DNA of 64,000 nucleotides from Escarpia spicata. Taxonomy: Eukaryota > Annelida > Polychaeta > Sabellida > Siboglinidae. The translations under genes and the position numbers were made by a program. Below, piece after piece: positions 1 to 13,394 of this stretch. The notes below the pieces were generated by a model that ran no database searches, had not been told where the DNA came from, and was given only the letters and a program-made list of their open reading frames with translations. The stretch covers positions 45,064,852 through 45,128,851 of the forward strand of contig OZ023214.1 in the NCBI GenBank assembly GCA_963995525.1, read 5' to 3'. Within the stretch, counting starts at the first letter, position 1. Each line of letters starts with the position of its first letter.

Positions 1-236
1 AGGAGAGAGAGAGAGAGTAGATATTGGTAGGAGAGCGGGGAGAGAGTAGTGAGAGAGGTTAAAGAGAGATATGAGAGAGGAGAAAATGGAGAGAGAGGAG
101 AAAGTGGAGATAGGAGAAAGTGGGGAGAGAGAAAAAAGTTGAGAGAGAGAGGAGAAAATTGAGAGAGAGGAGAACGTGGAGAGATAGAGAGGAGAGAGAG
201 GAGAAAGACACGAGACAGAAACTCAGAGGCACAGCG
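1..236. repeat. Purine-rich GAGA low-complexity tract
   Basis: Almost pure purine on the plus strand, with repeated GAGAGA and GGAGAAA units. A pyrimidine-rich reading frame on the minus strand is open only because of composition (Ser/Leu/Phe repeats) and is not a gene. Confidence 0.85.
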
Positions 237-2860
237 GGACTGAGATCGTGTTTTCGTGTCACACCATACCAACAATAAACACCGTAAGGCTATATCGCTG
301 ATCTCTAAAGCTCAATGCTCTCATCATCATTAGAGAGTGTCTGCAAGTGCCCCGATCTCGAAACTTATCCATATCCCGATTACGCTGCACGTACTAGGTC
401 ACCGCTCTTTGTGTGAACGCGATCGGTTCAGTGTAGATCGGATAGGCAAATCCCCATCTGGCTTGCTCGATCGGTAAACACAATCCCTATTCATGTTACG
501 TTCAAGCTGTGGATGAATTATAATTAACAATATGACAGCATTGTACGTACAACTGTTTTTGACTGATTAGCCGCCCCATTTTAATTGCTGTTGTGTTTAA
601 TGCATCAGAAAAAAATAATTTTTAAGACTTGTCTCAGCATAGCCCTCGCCTTGGCTATGATACGCGATAGGAGTACGAACCAGAAAAATCAAGACATCGA
701 AGGCAAAGCCACATACACGAAGGAACGAATAAATTAACGGATGGCTATAAATTAACGCTAATTTCAACACGAACAATTTGTACATTCATATTTCTTGTGG
801 AAACGAATTGAGTTGAAGTGTTTTAGTAGTTGTACCAAAGAACTTATGGTGTACACAACTTCTTAAAAGTAATATAGTACATATTTGTTATTGATTTATT
901 CAATATAAAAAGTAAACGTATACATACTTAAAATATAAATACAGAGTACATGACATAATGTTTCGTATTTTATTATTATATTTATATTACCAGGTATAAG
1001 GATGACACAAAAAAGAGCAAGCACGTATTTCCATTGTGTGTCCTTGGACAGACACATACAAATACATGACACATAAATTATGAGAAAACAACAAAATTTA
1101 AAACAACAATTCTAAATAAAATGACAATAAAAATAAAGAACTATTAGCTATTATTTTAATTACACTAAAAGGAGAGAGATTACCTCCTGAATGTTAAGTA
1201 ATTTGAAAACCTACTACTAGTTATACATAATACCAGTTAAAAATGTAAACACATTTACACACACAAAACTGTTTCACTAGACATTTAAAACTGATTCATG
1301 TTCCGAGCACCTTGTATGCTATATGGCAATTCGTGCCTGTATACATGTATAGTAGAAAGAAGTGTTACCAAATGTTTTACCATATGGCACATGAAGAGAC
1401 AAAGGACTAGATGGGGGTGGGCGGTCACTGGGCAAGCGTTAAGTAGCGATTAAAAACGAAAACGTAGTAGCTCGTTTAGCTCTCAATACCCTACCACCAC
1501 CGTCCAGCACTCTATCAATCGTGATATATGTTAAGAGTACTTACACATGGACAGTTTATGTTATTGTCTATTAATTGTTATGCTCACCTTTATTGTACCT
1601 ATGAATTACGATTAAACACGTGGGTTGAATGTAGAATTGATGTGTCCATAATAGATGGGGGTCTTTCTCAAAACGAAGGTGCTTTTGGGGGCTGTACAGG
1701 CCAGCGTTACGAAGCGTGGGTGGGGAATCTCAAGAAAGACCCACATTAGCGTGGCGCACAGTACAAATGGCCACTCACGCAAACATGGGATTTGGAGAAG
1801 ATCAACCTATTCGTCGGCGTCTGGCGCCAAGTTGTGAAAATAGACACGTGGTATGCTGACCATCAACGTGGACATGAACATGTACATTTGGAGAAAACGC
1901 TATTACTACTATAAATACTATATTACTACTATAATGTTTTATTCCTGGCGCAACTACTTAAGTTCTGCTTTACCTTTACAAATACTTTAACTAAGAAATG
2001 AATTGTCAACTATCACGGTGCATTGATAGCACGATGTATTTGACTGTTGACTGTCTAATTCCAGCTTGTCTAGCGGGTGTTTTCAGTAGTATGGTATATC
2101 ATAATTGATATATGTACATGTTCCGATGATACGATGAATTTGCGAAGGCTGTGATACAGTATGACAATGTGCGTCTAGTCGTCACTTTATATGCCTCACA
2201 GTACAACGATATGACGTTGATAGACCGGCATGTACATCACCGGGGACATATCAAAAGTACGTCTAGCTCAGTTTAGACGCCTTAAGATTTCCACCGCTTT
2301 CACAGTGATGGCCTATACATCCTAATGCTACGTTAGTGGTTAGACAAAACTCCCGCCCAAACGTCATGCATACATCTACACGTTTGTCGTTGTATGCCCT
2401 TGTTGAAACGTATTTCACAGGTAAACTATGTTGTAAGAACCAATATATGTTTGAGTAATTACGATATATGTTGGCGAGTCACATATTAACAAATCAAGTG
2501 TCAAGTTCGTGACTTGCACGTTTGATTTGGTCCAGTTTAAAATCAATGACATGCAAAGCTGACTTATGTATGTATCTAGTCAATTGCAAGTCAATTCTCA
2601 ATTCAATTATTTGCAAGTCTGATTTAGTCAAATTTCAGGCCAATGACCCCTATGTCCAAGTCAAACTCTTAACAAATCTCCATGAAATTCATGTTGAGTC
2701 GCAAGTCGTGCGAATGAGCGACTCTGTTGCGAGACAAGCCAGCCCTAACGACTTCAGTCAATGCGTGCTTTGCTCCTCTTCTTTACCTGCATGTCTGGGG
2801 AGAGGCTGGCCTCGATACCGATCCTTGATTTCTGTTTATATTTAATTTTCTCCCTCTCCC
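237..2860. other. Intergenic DNA, no gene seen
   Basis: AT-rich unique-looking sequence. The longest open frames are under 110 codons, without recognisable domains or codon bias. I see no RT, transposase or RNA gene signature. Confidence 0.5.
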
Positions 2861-2862
2861 TT

Positions 2863-3535
2863 CACTCTTCCTGCACTGCTGTCTCCACCAGCTGTCTCCA
2901 CTCCCCTCACTCTTCCTGCACTGCTGTCTCCACCAGCTGTCTCCACTCCCCTCACTCTTCCTGCACTGCTGTCTCCACCAGCTGTCTCCACTCCCTTCAC
3001 TCTTCCTGCACTGCTGTCTCCACCAGCTGTCTCCACTCCCTTCACTCTTCTTGCACTGCTGTCTCCACCAGCTGTCTCCACTCCCCTCACTCTTCTTGCA
3101 CTGCTGTCTCCACCAGCTGTCTCCACTCCCCTCACTCTTCCTGCACTGCTGTCTCCACCAGCTGTCTCCACTCTCCTCACTCTTCCTGCACTGCTGTCTC
3201 CACCAGCGGTCTCCACTCTCCTCACTCTTCCTGCACTGCTGTCTCCACCAGCTGTCTCCACTCCCTTCACTCTTCCTGCACCGCTGTCTCCACCAGCCGT
3301 CTCCACTCCCCTCACTCTTCCTACACTGCTGTCTCCACCAGCTGTCTCCACTCTCCTCACTCTTCCTGCACTGCTGTCTCTACCAGCTGTCTCCACTCCC
3401 CTCGCTCTTCTTGCGCTGCTGTCTCCACCAGCTGTCTCCACTCCCCTCATTCTTCCTGCACCGCTGTCTCCACCAGCTGTCTCCTCTTTCCTCACTCTTC
3501 CTGCACTGCTGTCTCCACCAGCTGTCCCCACTCCC
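2863..3535. repeat. 45-bp minisatellite (about 15 copies)
   Basis: Tandem units of 45 bp beginning CACTCTTCCTGCACTGCTG and ending with TGTCTCCACTCCCCT or close variants. Because 45 is divisible by three, several frames on both strands stay open and give 15-residue protein repeats such as HSSCTAVSTSCLHSP. These are composition artefacts as far as can be seen: no flanking exon, signal peptide or splice context supports translation. Confidence 0.95.
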
Positions 3536-3834
3536 TCTATCGTTTGCTCTCATTCTCCACTCCTCTCCCAATGCCGCCAAATAGATATCTACACAGTCCT
3601 CCCATCGCAGTCTAGATCGCCCTCGCCTCCTTTTCTCTTTCACTCTCCGGGCATCTGCTTCTTTGCTGACCGTTCTACTCTCATTCGCTCCATATGTCCA
3701 TCCCACTTTAGTTGACTCCTCACAATGTCTGGTAACTCAGTGCAACACGATCGTTGGAATAAACATCATAACGCACCCATGTAACGAAACATATATTAAG
3801 GAACTTTACAGCGGTTTTAATGAAATAAATGTGT

Positions 3835-4228
<394 letters not shown>

Positions 4229-5621
4229 GGGAATTGCATTACTGTTGCTGCACGGCAGCTCAAAGATTAAATATATGTTTTTGTTATAACGAAACACGTT
4301 TGGGACAAAAATGTCAATAAAATATACGACGAAATGCTCGGATGCATCTACGTTCGACATCCGTTTTTATGGCATAACGGATTTGCTAGGCAACAGATCG
4401 CATGATGGATGCGTCAATTGTTTACTAAACGCTACCCATAATACTATGTCATTGACATTGAGAGACGCGTCGGTGAATATTACGGTTTTATACATGAAAC
4501 AAATACGTGCAAAATGGTACGTATATTTACACTTGTATACAGTAATAGGACGTATTATATGATATACTAGCCGGAACGTAGTGATCACCAATACACACAC
4601 CCAGTACATGCGCATGTACGCACGCACGTACATACGTGAAAGACCGGGACAATCAGTCGTAAGTGCGTATGCACGCACGTTACAGCTGCTGTTACGGCAC
4701 CGGTGACACGGCGACCATTTATCTAACGTCCTAAGTTTCGAGTAGTAATCTATCACGCACACACTCCTCAACATGAAATATAATACTACATGCGATGTTG
4801 TGAGCGGCCTACCGGCGTTAGGCCAGCCGCCAGCCAGCTGACGAACTACTGGCTTCCGGTTTGACCTGCGACTGTTGTTTCATGTGGTGAGAGGACGTTT
4901 GTCCATATCTAAGGTCTACTATGCCCAGTCGACCGCTAGGTAGCAGCGACTTCACGTAGCCACCACGTCGTCCCGATCTGCCCCGTCCGTAACTGGAGCA
5001 CGTCATCTCCCAACACGTACCACACAATACTGGGTCGACCATACGTGAGTCAAGTAACGTATTCCATATTTGTACGTAACATTTTCAAAACATTCTAACA
5101 CGTTACTGTGAAATCGTTTTATTCACGTATACGTGTCTACGTCACCACTGGCTGCACGTAAACAATACTATTTCAACAGAGACACAAACAGGTGTACTCC
5201 ATTTTGACCATACATATCACTCAACAAGTGAATGTGTAAAACGTATGTATTTAAAAATAACATCATACTATGCAATTAGCAAGTGCGTATCTATAGGACA
5301 CACCTCTATGCTGGAGCATTTGTAAGAATAAATAAATGATTGGGCAGGAACACGCATGACGTGAGGAGAATTATGATTGACGAAGGTCGCATGTTAGATG
5401 TTAATGCACTGAAGCATAACCGCCCAAAAACTGTTTATAACATTAACTCGCCTCAACGTCATAGCGGATACGTCCGCCTGCGTTACGTGACATCCACTGT
5501 TGATGTGAACGCTGCCTTAACCATTATTCGCAAGCAGGACTGGCTCCAATTACTTAATATGTATATTAATTCTCTAACTTTGGGAGCAGTCGCAAGCCGC
5601 AGTTTACTTGCCTCGTTCTTC
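4229..5621. other. Intergenic DNA with one weak exon candidate
   Basis: There is no recognisable gene. An open frame at 4311-4562 (+) encodes a Cys- and N-glycosylation-sequon-containing peptide and holds a good donor-like site (ATG|GTACGT at 4517). No acceptor or partner exon could be identified, so it is described only as a candidate in the findings. Confidence 0.4.
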
Positions 5622-6063
5622 GTTCTAGTTTAACTTCCGGCTTGGTAACAGAAAAATGCAGTGTATTTTTTTAAAATGATTTTTTTAACCAAATTCACAT
5701 GCTGTGATATAAGTGCATTTGAGTAGGCAGATTTTCATGTGTGATTGTAGAAGGTGTTGACTGTAAAATGGTGGATGTCTTGATGATTTAAATAAGCGGA
5801 AGGATATTTGGCATCAATTTGCCTGTGTGACCTGTATGCGGAGTAATGCTTGCCGGCATTTATAAATATTGACGGGTGTCACACATACAGGCATTTTACG
5901 AGAGCTAGAAGTAAGCAATTTTTTTTAAAACCTATCAGCATATCAATGAGATGATGATAACAGCAGCTGAGAAATTTAAGACATTTCATAGGTCACGTTT
6001 TCTTATAATCAGGCAAAACGTTAACATGGTCGCCTATGGGAAAACCAACAGTGTATTGACCCC
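5622..6063 (+). repeat. Unknown dispersed repeat, copy 1 (~440 bp)
   Basis: Begins GTTCTAGTTTAACTTCCGG and ends AACCAACAGTGTATTGACCCC. It is highly similar over its whole length to 6987-7423, with small indels. No protein homology is recognised in any frame. It has no obvious terminal inverted repeats, tRNA boxes or A/T-rich LINE tail, so its class is unknown. Confidence 0.9.
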
Positions 6064-6986
6064 AATAAAGTCCCTGGCAACGGAAGCACGCTATTGTCAT
6101 TGCACAATCATGGAGGACGCGTTTTACTTCAAATATCTTGAAACAATCACTGATAATACATGTATGGCAAAATTATAGTTGGACAGGACAAACCGTTTTT
6201 GGATATTACAGACTTCTCATAAGTCTGCAAGTCCAAATCACAGTGTCGGAACACATGTCTTATAAGGGGGGTGGGGTGTGCATGCTACTAGTTAAGCCTC
6301 AATTTGCAAATCTGTATGAAAATGAACCAATGACATTGCAGCAAGGTGATCCATCAATTTTTTTGGTTTACTTCTGCTAGTTAAACACACTTGAAGATCT
6401 TGTCATTGACCCTAATGAAGCCTGACGACAGTGATTAGCTGGAGTCGGCTGTAGCCCGAGCCTGTTATCAGATACTGTCTACTGATTGGACCTTCTGGCC
6501 AATCAAGCAAGTGGCATTGTTTTCTGATTGTCTGCTAATTAGGCTGTGTAATATTATGTAATTGAACTGCATAAGACGTCTGGCCTTTTGAGAATACACA
6601 CCCTAAGGTGACTTTTTGTTGGTATTTAACTTTGTCAATAGGGCACACGGTCATAAAATCAATATAAATTTGAATGTAACATATAACAACTGGCTGTATT
6701 GAATATTCTTATAAAACACATATTGGACTTTCTGGAAAACTGTTATAGGAGTTCATACGTGCCACCTGAGAATGTTGTGCTAGATAGATTACAAATTGTC
6801 CAGCAGTGAAATGCTGATTTTTCTGATGCCTTGCCAAGTTTAGTGGCACCTTTGAAATGTGCATAAAGCACAAACACGTGGAGTGATTATCAAAAATACA
6901 ATTGCAGAGTGATTGTAATATTGGTGCCTATAAAATATGTTGGTTTGAACATTTTCTCCACTATTGCCATGTCTACTCGGGGTCAT
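6064..6986. other. Spacer between two copies of an unknown repeat
   Basis: About 920 bp between the two direct copies. Nothing gene-like is visible. Confidence 0.5.
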
Positions 6987-7423
6987 GTTCTAGTTAGACT
7001 TCCGGGTTGGTTACAAAAAAGCAGTGTATTTTTTAGAAATGATTTTTTTTTACCAAATTCACATGCTGTGACATAAGTGCATTTGAGTAGGCAGATTTTC
7101 ATGTGTGATTGTAGATGGTGTTGACTGTAAAATGGTGGATTTCTTGATGATTTGAATAAGCGGAAGGACATTTGGCGGCAATTTGCCTGTGTGACCTGTT
7201 TGCGGAGTAATGCTTGCCGGCATTTGTAAATATTGACGGGTGTCACACATACAGGCATTTTACGAGAGCTAGAAGTATGCATTTTGTTAATATATCAGCA
7301 TGTCAGTGAGATTATGATAACAGCAGGTGAGAAGTTTAAGACATTTTATATGTCACGTTTTCTTATAATCAGGCAAAACGTTAACATGGTCGCCTATGGG
7401 AAAACCAACAGTGTATTGACCCC
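6987..7423 (+). repeat. Unknown dispersed repeat, copy 2 (~437 bp)
   Basis: Second direct copy of the 5622-6063 sequence, in the same orientation, starting GTTCTAGTTAGACTTCCGG and ending at the same GTGTATTGACCCC. Both sides diverge abruptly beyond these points, which defines the repeat edges. Confidence 0.9.
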
Positions 7424-7964
7424 TTCATTCGGTCACTTGGATATTTGGCCTCTAATCTACCAAATGATTATGTATACAAATAAACAACGGAATATAATAA
7501 TATTGTTAGTTACACATGGAAATGTAGGTGGATAGTTGCTACTCTCAAGAGGGCTCCACAGTGACGTTATAGTTATTTTGCATGCTGGCTTTAGCGACAA
7601 CAATCTCCAAGTAGAGACTCGCTTCCGGTCAGGTGGTCACTCCAACGAATCTCTGCAACATATTACCCTATTTTAGCTGGCGAAATTGTACACACGACAA
7701 GTTAGGTGGTGTTGGCATGACGACATCATTGTTGTTCTCAACACTTCAACTGTGAACGTGCGTTACGTCACATAGTTTCAAACTAAATGAGCTTTCTGGT
7801 TAATTTGTCTACACAAACCTTGTCCACAATAATTGTACGCGTACGAATTCGAGGGAGATTTTTGATAGAGGACCACATTGGAAATGAGGACCATGTTGGA
7901 AATTGACGACCACTTTGGAAATAAGTGTACTTCAGTGTGCATTCATGTGTTATCCGTGGTACTA
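7424..7964. other. Intergenic DNA, nothing recognised
   Basis: Contains only a short three-fold motif near 7860-7925 (GACCAC/GACCATG..TTGGAAAT). No gene evidence. Confidence 0.45.
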
Positions 7965-9346
7965 TTAAATATAATATAATAATAATTGTGTTTATTTTTC
8001 CAACATAAGAACAATGCACAAAATGTGATACAGCAAGAAATAATTATGTCAGAAAAAAGGAGTATACTGAAGAGAACATATGACAAAGATTACATAAATA
8101 CACATTAATAATAGTAATTTTGTGATAATCGGTATTTTAGATTGACTTGCAGCAGTTTTTTTTAGCAGTGACACGTATTTTTTGTTACATATATTTGTCT
8201 ATAATGCACCTTTTTAATGTACAAACAAATGCATGAAATGTGGGCTTTATGGCAGTACTGGAAAGCAAAGAATTCCAGCATTTTACTCCATAAATTGATA
8301 TACACTTTAACTTCACGTTTGTTCGAACACTTTGTCTGACATATTTATACCAAACTGGGGATGAGTGTGAAGAAGACTGTTTTGTAAACAAAGATTGCAA
8401 ATTGACAGGTACCAGTAAATTGTTATACGCTTTATACATAATTGACAAGATCTTAAAATCTACTAGGTCTTTAAATGTTAGTCTGTAAAATAGCATACGA
8501 GTACGATGAAGTCTATCAACACCACACACCAATCTGATCACCCTCTTCTGTAAGATTGTAATGCATTGAACATTGGTGATATACGTAGTTCCTCAAACTT
8601 CACAACAGTAACTCATTATTGGTAAGAAGAGTGAATAATGCAAAGTAAGTAAGCTGTTGGTTCCTAGGATGTGACTTGCTTTATACATTACTCCAGCTAT
8701 TCTAGACAGCCTGTTGGTTCCTAGGATATGACTTGCTTTATACATTACTCCAGCTATTCTAGACAGTCTGTTGGTTCCTGGGATATGACTTGCTTTATAC
8801 ATTACTCCAGCTATTCTAGACAGTCTGTTGGTTCCTGGGATATGACTTGCTTTATACATTACTCCAGCTATTCTAGACAGCCTGTTGGTTCCTATGGTAT
8901 GACTTGCTTTATACATTACTCCAGCTATTCTAGACAGTATGTTGGTTACTGGAATATGACTTGCTTTATACAGTACTCCAGCTATTCTAGACAGTCTGTT
9001 GGTTCCTGGGATATGACTTGCTTTATACATTACTCCAGCTATTCTAGACAGTCTGTTGGTTCCTGGGATATGACTTGCTTTATACATTACTCCAGCTATT
9101 CTAGACAGCCTGTTGGTTCCTAGGATATGACTTGCTTTATACATTACTCCAGCTATTCTAGACAGTCTGGTTTTAACACTGTTTATGTGATATTTCCAAG
9201 TAAGTTTTTCATCAATGTAAACTCTAAGAAATTATGTCGTGTTGACTCTAGTAATTGTGTTATTACAGATTTTGACATTGAAGTCAATGTTTATCTTGCG
9301 ATTACTAAATATAATGTATTTGGTTTTTTAATATTCAGAGACAGTT
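7965..9346 (-). mobile_element. L2/CR1-like LINE B, RT C-terminal half and 3' end
   Basis: Read on the minus strand, the translation gives a standard LINE reverse-transcriptase C-terminus in order: 'LSLNIKKTNYIIFSN' near 9340 (with frame slips), 'FLRVYIDEKLTWKYHINSV' near 9200, the 'LSRIAGVMYKASHI' segment (tandemly amplified, see 8654-9168), 'LLTLHYSLFLPIMSYCCEV' near 8640, 'ILQKRVIRLVCG', and 'LVDFKILSIMYKAYNNLL' near 8440, ending with a stop at 8185. A 3' UTR then runs to an AT-rich tail near 7965 (AATAAACACAATTATTATT). The catalytic RT core lies further upstream and is absent here. In-frame stops (for example after CCEV) make it non-functional. It is probably the same element as the EN/ORF1 part at 12990-14970, with LINE A1 between. 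Confidence 0.85.
8654..9168 (-). repeat. 57-bp minisatellite inside the RT frame (9 copies)
   Basis: Nine 57-bp units, each GTTGGTTCCTRGGATATGAC... on the plus strand. On the minus strand each unit reads as the 19-residue block MYKASHIPGTNRLSRIAGV, which is exactly the normal RT segment between the 'KYHINSVKT' and 'LLTLHYSLFLP' motifs. The array therefore arose by in-frame amplification of LINE coding sequence rather than by insertion of foreign DNA. Confidence 0.95.
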
Positions 9347-12300
9347 TATTAAATAAATAAATAAAAGTACTTACATAGCGCCCGATCAATAAAAATTGCT
9401 TTCGGGCGCTTTACATACATGCACACATATATAATAGTATTTTACATAAAAAGAAATGCTAACTAAGAAATAAATATGTAAAAAATATAGCATTACCTTA
9501 AATATAGTTCCTAAAAAAAAAAATTTGAGAGATAATTTTTTTTTTTTAAACTGTTAAATAAATACATATATCAAGACATTCTTAAAAACTACTTTAAATA
9601 CATTCATTTATACAAGAAGAATAACTATAAATATGCTAAGAAACTAATAAAACAAAAATATATTTATCAACAGAAAGCACATAAAATTGTCCTCGTCGGT
9701 GAATTATAAAAACGCTTGTTTAAAAAGGTGAGTCTTCAAAAGTGTTTTAAACGCTTGTAATGATGTTGCTGTCAGGAACATAGGAGGCAAATTGTTCCAT
9801 AGAACCGCCGAGCAAACCGCGAAACGGTGATCACCATGAGTAACAGTTTGTGAGGCCGGTACGAACAAAAGGCGAGGCTGCAAGGTAGATCGCAGAGTTC
9901 TGTTGATGGTACGGTATTCAATTAACTCACTTATGTAGTCCGACGCTAGACCATTCAAGGCACAATACGTAAACACCAGCACTTTGTAGGTCGGACTCAA
10001 ATGAACGGGTAGCCAGTGTAAACGTTGCAACACGGGCGTGATGTGTTCGTATTTCCTCGTGAGAGTAATTAGGCGAGCGGCACAGTTCTGCACCCTTTGT
10101 AGACGTTGCATCACCGTGTGTGGGAGATCATAAAGAAGTGCATTCCCATAATCTAAACGGGATGTCACTAGTGCGTGAACAAGTGTCTTGCATGATTCTT
10201 CCGTCAGATGTGGCCGAATTCGCCCAATGTTTCTAATATGATAGTAGCAGCTTTTCACAGTGTTGGCAATCTGCTGTTCCATTTTCAGGTTGCTATCAAA
10301 TAGCACACCCAAACTGCGTACACACGACGATGGTTGAATTCGATGGCCGGCAACTGTAATGTATACATTGGCAGGCAGACTGTCGCGTTTCTTCGCTGGA
10401 AAAAAACGATCTCCTCGGATTTCTCTGTGTTAAGTTTTAACAGGTTTTTAGTCAACTATGCAGCCCCTTCCGCAACACACAGTTTCACCTTAGCCAGTGC
10501 CGCCACGATTGATTCATCTCGTTCAACCGTGAGGTAAATCTGGATGTCGTCAGCATAACAATGATGCTCCATGCCGTGTTTAGCAACAATATAGGTTTGG
10601 TGTATATGCAATACAGGGTAGGGCCCAACACCGACCCTTGTGGGACGCCAGACGCCAATATTGAATCAACCGACTCGGCACTTCCCACTGCCACTTTCTG
10701 ATACCGTTCGCTAATGTATGATTTCAGCCACGCAAGCGCCTTATCGGTGATACCGAATGAGTGTTCAAGTCGAGTCATCAACAACTCATGATTGACTGTG
10801 TCAAACGCGGACGACAAATCAAGCATCACGAGAATTGTTGTACATTTCCTATCCAGTGTCGCAGCAATGTCATTCTTGACACGGAGTAGCGCTGTTTCTG
10901 TGGAATGTCCACGACGGTATGCAGACTGAAAAGGGTCGTGCAGAGCATGTTCATCAACGTGCATGCTAATTTGTTTTGCAACGACTTTTTCAAATAATTT
11001 CGACACAAATGGCAAGTTCGACACTGGCCGGTTTTTTTCAGGAGTGGTTTAACGATTGCATGCTTGAAGTCAGCAGGTACATTTTATGAGGTGAAAGACG
11101 CGTTTATCGTAGCGGTGATTAGTGGAACTAACTCATGCGAACATTGCTTTAGCAGCCACGTCGGTACTAGATCTAATTCACACAACTTAACCGGAACGGA
11201 TGCAACTAATCGTTCAACATCCGATTCAGTGACTGCCTCAAAGCAGACTAGTGGGACACCACTGAATGCCGCGTCGTTGCTCATAGCAGCCAACGTAATG
11301 TTCGAACGATCCTCACCGCAGTCGAAAATGTATTTTCTGATGTCAGAAACTTTCTCAATAAAGTGATTACCAAAGCGCTGCGCCATGTCCACCGGACACA
11401 CATACGATGGCATTGTCGTTATGCCACTATTGCCCATGAGGTTTCTTGTGATGTAAAATAGTTGTTTTTGGTAATTTTTGCAGTTGGCAATCTTAGCTGT
11501 GTAGTATTTTTCTTTGTGTTTACCATCATGTTGTTGAAGACCGCGCATTGAGCGCGATACGCCTCCCGATGTACCTCAAGGCCAGTTTGCTGCCATTTGC
11601 GCTGAGCTCGCCGTCGACGCTGTTTCTCTTCACGAAGCTCGTCTGTGTACCATGGACAGTCCGGTCGCAATGTTATGGTCGTCTTCCGCAGTGGGGCATG
11701 CTTGTCAACAAGCCGACGTAAACCATTGTTATATGTGGCAACCATGTCACTAACGGATGCCTCACTGTTTATGTCATGTAGCAAAGAGGTAATGTCATTT
11801 TTTAAATCAGGAAGACGTATATGACGCAATCGCCGAAAAACGATATCTTTACCCATTCCAGCAGGCTTTGTGGCATTTACACAGAACGTGATGGCCATGA
11901 ACGTTATCACAGGATGGATTTCCATGTGTGTCACATAAGTACGGGTCATACACACTCGGTCGTGTTGTAACTATTGCACTGTTGTTTCGAACGATAACTA
12001 CATCCAGAAGATGACCTTTATTGTGCGTGGCATCTGTAATTATTTGGGTCATGCCCCGGTCAGCAAGCGTCTAAGAAAAATGCCGTGCGTCAGGATCTGA
12101 TATAAGTTCAGATCGCCGGTAATAATGATGTCATGCGGGTCCAGCACCACGATGTCCAAGTATGCTGACCACTGCTCGAAGAAAACAGATGTTGTGAAAC
12201 CGTTTCGTTTAGACGGTGGCGGGCGGTATATAACACCCAATCTGAACTTGGCGCCACGTGTCGTAATGTAATAGTCGGCATGTTCAAAATGGGTGAATTT

Positions 12301-12985
12301 AGGCCTATTATGACTTGATGACACATTCTCAACTTTCATGCCGGACTTATACATTAAGCCCACTCCACCACCGCGCTTCTGTGCAGGTTTTGACGGGGCA
12401 TCGAACTTGTAGCGAGAGGTATGTTGAAATGTGTAACAAGATGGCGCAAGTTCTTTTATCACCTGATTGTCAGTGTCTGTTCCAAGCCAGGTTGCTGTCA
12501 ACGCTGATACGTCGATGTCCCTGGAAATTACCAGGTCTGCCAGCGACAGAGCTTTATTTTGAACTGACCGAGCGTTGAGACAACACATCGTCAGTGGAAC
12601 GTCACGTGCATGATGTTTAATGCAGTGTAAATTTACCAGATGGGCTGCATTATTTGCTCTGGCAACATTTGCAGCTCGTGTAGCATACTCCAAATGGTCA
12701 GTATTCCGCGCTTGGATCGCGCGTTGTTTGCGCGTGCCCCATCGTTTGCCACGCAAGGTTGGACCTGTCGTAGACAGTCCCAGACGTCTTATTAAGGAAT
12801 ATGTCGCATCGGGCAATCGGGGAGTGACACCCCTGGAGCCAGGCCAAAGAGCCCGAATGAAGCACATCGCCGCACAATTACAGTCTGCCAAATTATGTAA
12901 CTCACAGGCGTTGTCAGGTCTGCAGGGACCTGAAGTCGACCACCAACTTCGTTAACGTCACGGATGGCTGACGGTATTCATTTAT
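9347..12985 (-). mobile_element. LINE A1, near-full-length L2/CR1-like retrotransposon with frameshifts
   Basis: On the minus strand an APE-type endonuclease region (12891-12049) comes first, with 'LNARSVQNKALSLADLVISR', 'GGGVGLMYKSGM', 'RLGVIYRPPPSKR' and 'IIITGDLN'. A linker (11955-11419) and reverse transcriptase pieces (11548-11084, 11024-10485, 10312-9704) follow. RT landmarks are 'LDLSSAFDTVNHELL', '[13 protein letters not shown]' and 'LGVLFDSNLKMEQQ'. The frame is broken several times, including a small deletion before the YADD box. The 3' UTR (9703-9347) ends in a GCGCCCGA...TCGGGCGC hairpin and a (TTTA)n tail. The right edge (5' end) is set by a composition change near 12985 and is approximate. 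The sequence is closely related to the copy at 45594-48290. Confidence 0.92.
9704..12891 (-). pseudogene. Broken ORF2 (endonuclease-reverse transcriptase) of LINE A1
   Basis: The polyprotein would have nicked target DNA (APE endonuclease) and reverse transcribed the LINE RNA. Compared with the uninterrupted sister copy at 45594-47951, this copy switches frame near 12050, 11950, 11500, 11060, 10600 and 10400. The stretch just after 'GPTLYCIYTKP' is shifted, removing the YADD catalytic box from frame. The C-terminal 200 residues (10312-9704), including 'RLDYGNALLYDLPHTVMQRL' and a 'RLHWLPV' block, are continuous to a stop at 9704. It cannot make an active enzyme as it stands. Confidence 0.88.
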
Positions 12986-13394
12986 AACATCTAAAATCAT
13001 AGACAACGTACACCGTCTTGACGTATAAAAAATGTACCGTGAGAATCACAGTAGGTAATTTGTTTGCCATCCATTACAATACAACCAGGATAAGAAGATT
13101 CGTTTTGTCTTTTATTAAAAAGGTTATTTAAGATGCTCCAAGTTTCTTTACTGTTTTGTTTTTGGTCATCTAATAGTTTTCTATAATACGTTTTTTCTGC
13201 ATTTCTTAGTATTGTAATAAGTTTATTTTTATAACTTTTGTAGCGACGTTCTGTTTCGTATGAAAAGTTTTGGAGAAATTGTTTATATAAATGTTTTTTC
13301 TTGTGACAAGAATTTTTTTTAAACCAGTTGTGAACCATGGTTTGTCACTGTTTACTTGTGACATGGTTATTTTTATGGCTCGACAATGTTTATC

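Noticed and set aside
2842..3615. Long open frames (up to 284 codons) in three frames on both strands
   Set aside because: They follow from a 45-bp tandem unit divisible by three. There is no unique coding sequence, and the repeated peptide has no known family.
12815..12860. 2A-like motif at the start of LINE A1 (APGVSLPDCP in an alternative frame)
   Set aside because: Only the V, S, L and last P agree with the LINE H version and NPG is absent. Chance similarity cannot be excluded.
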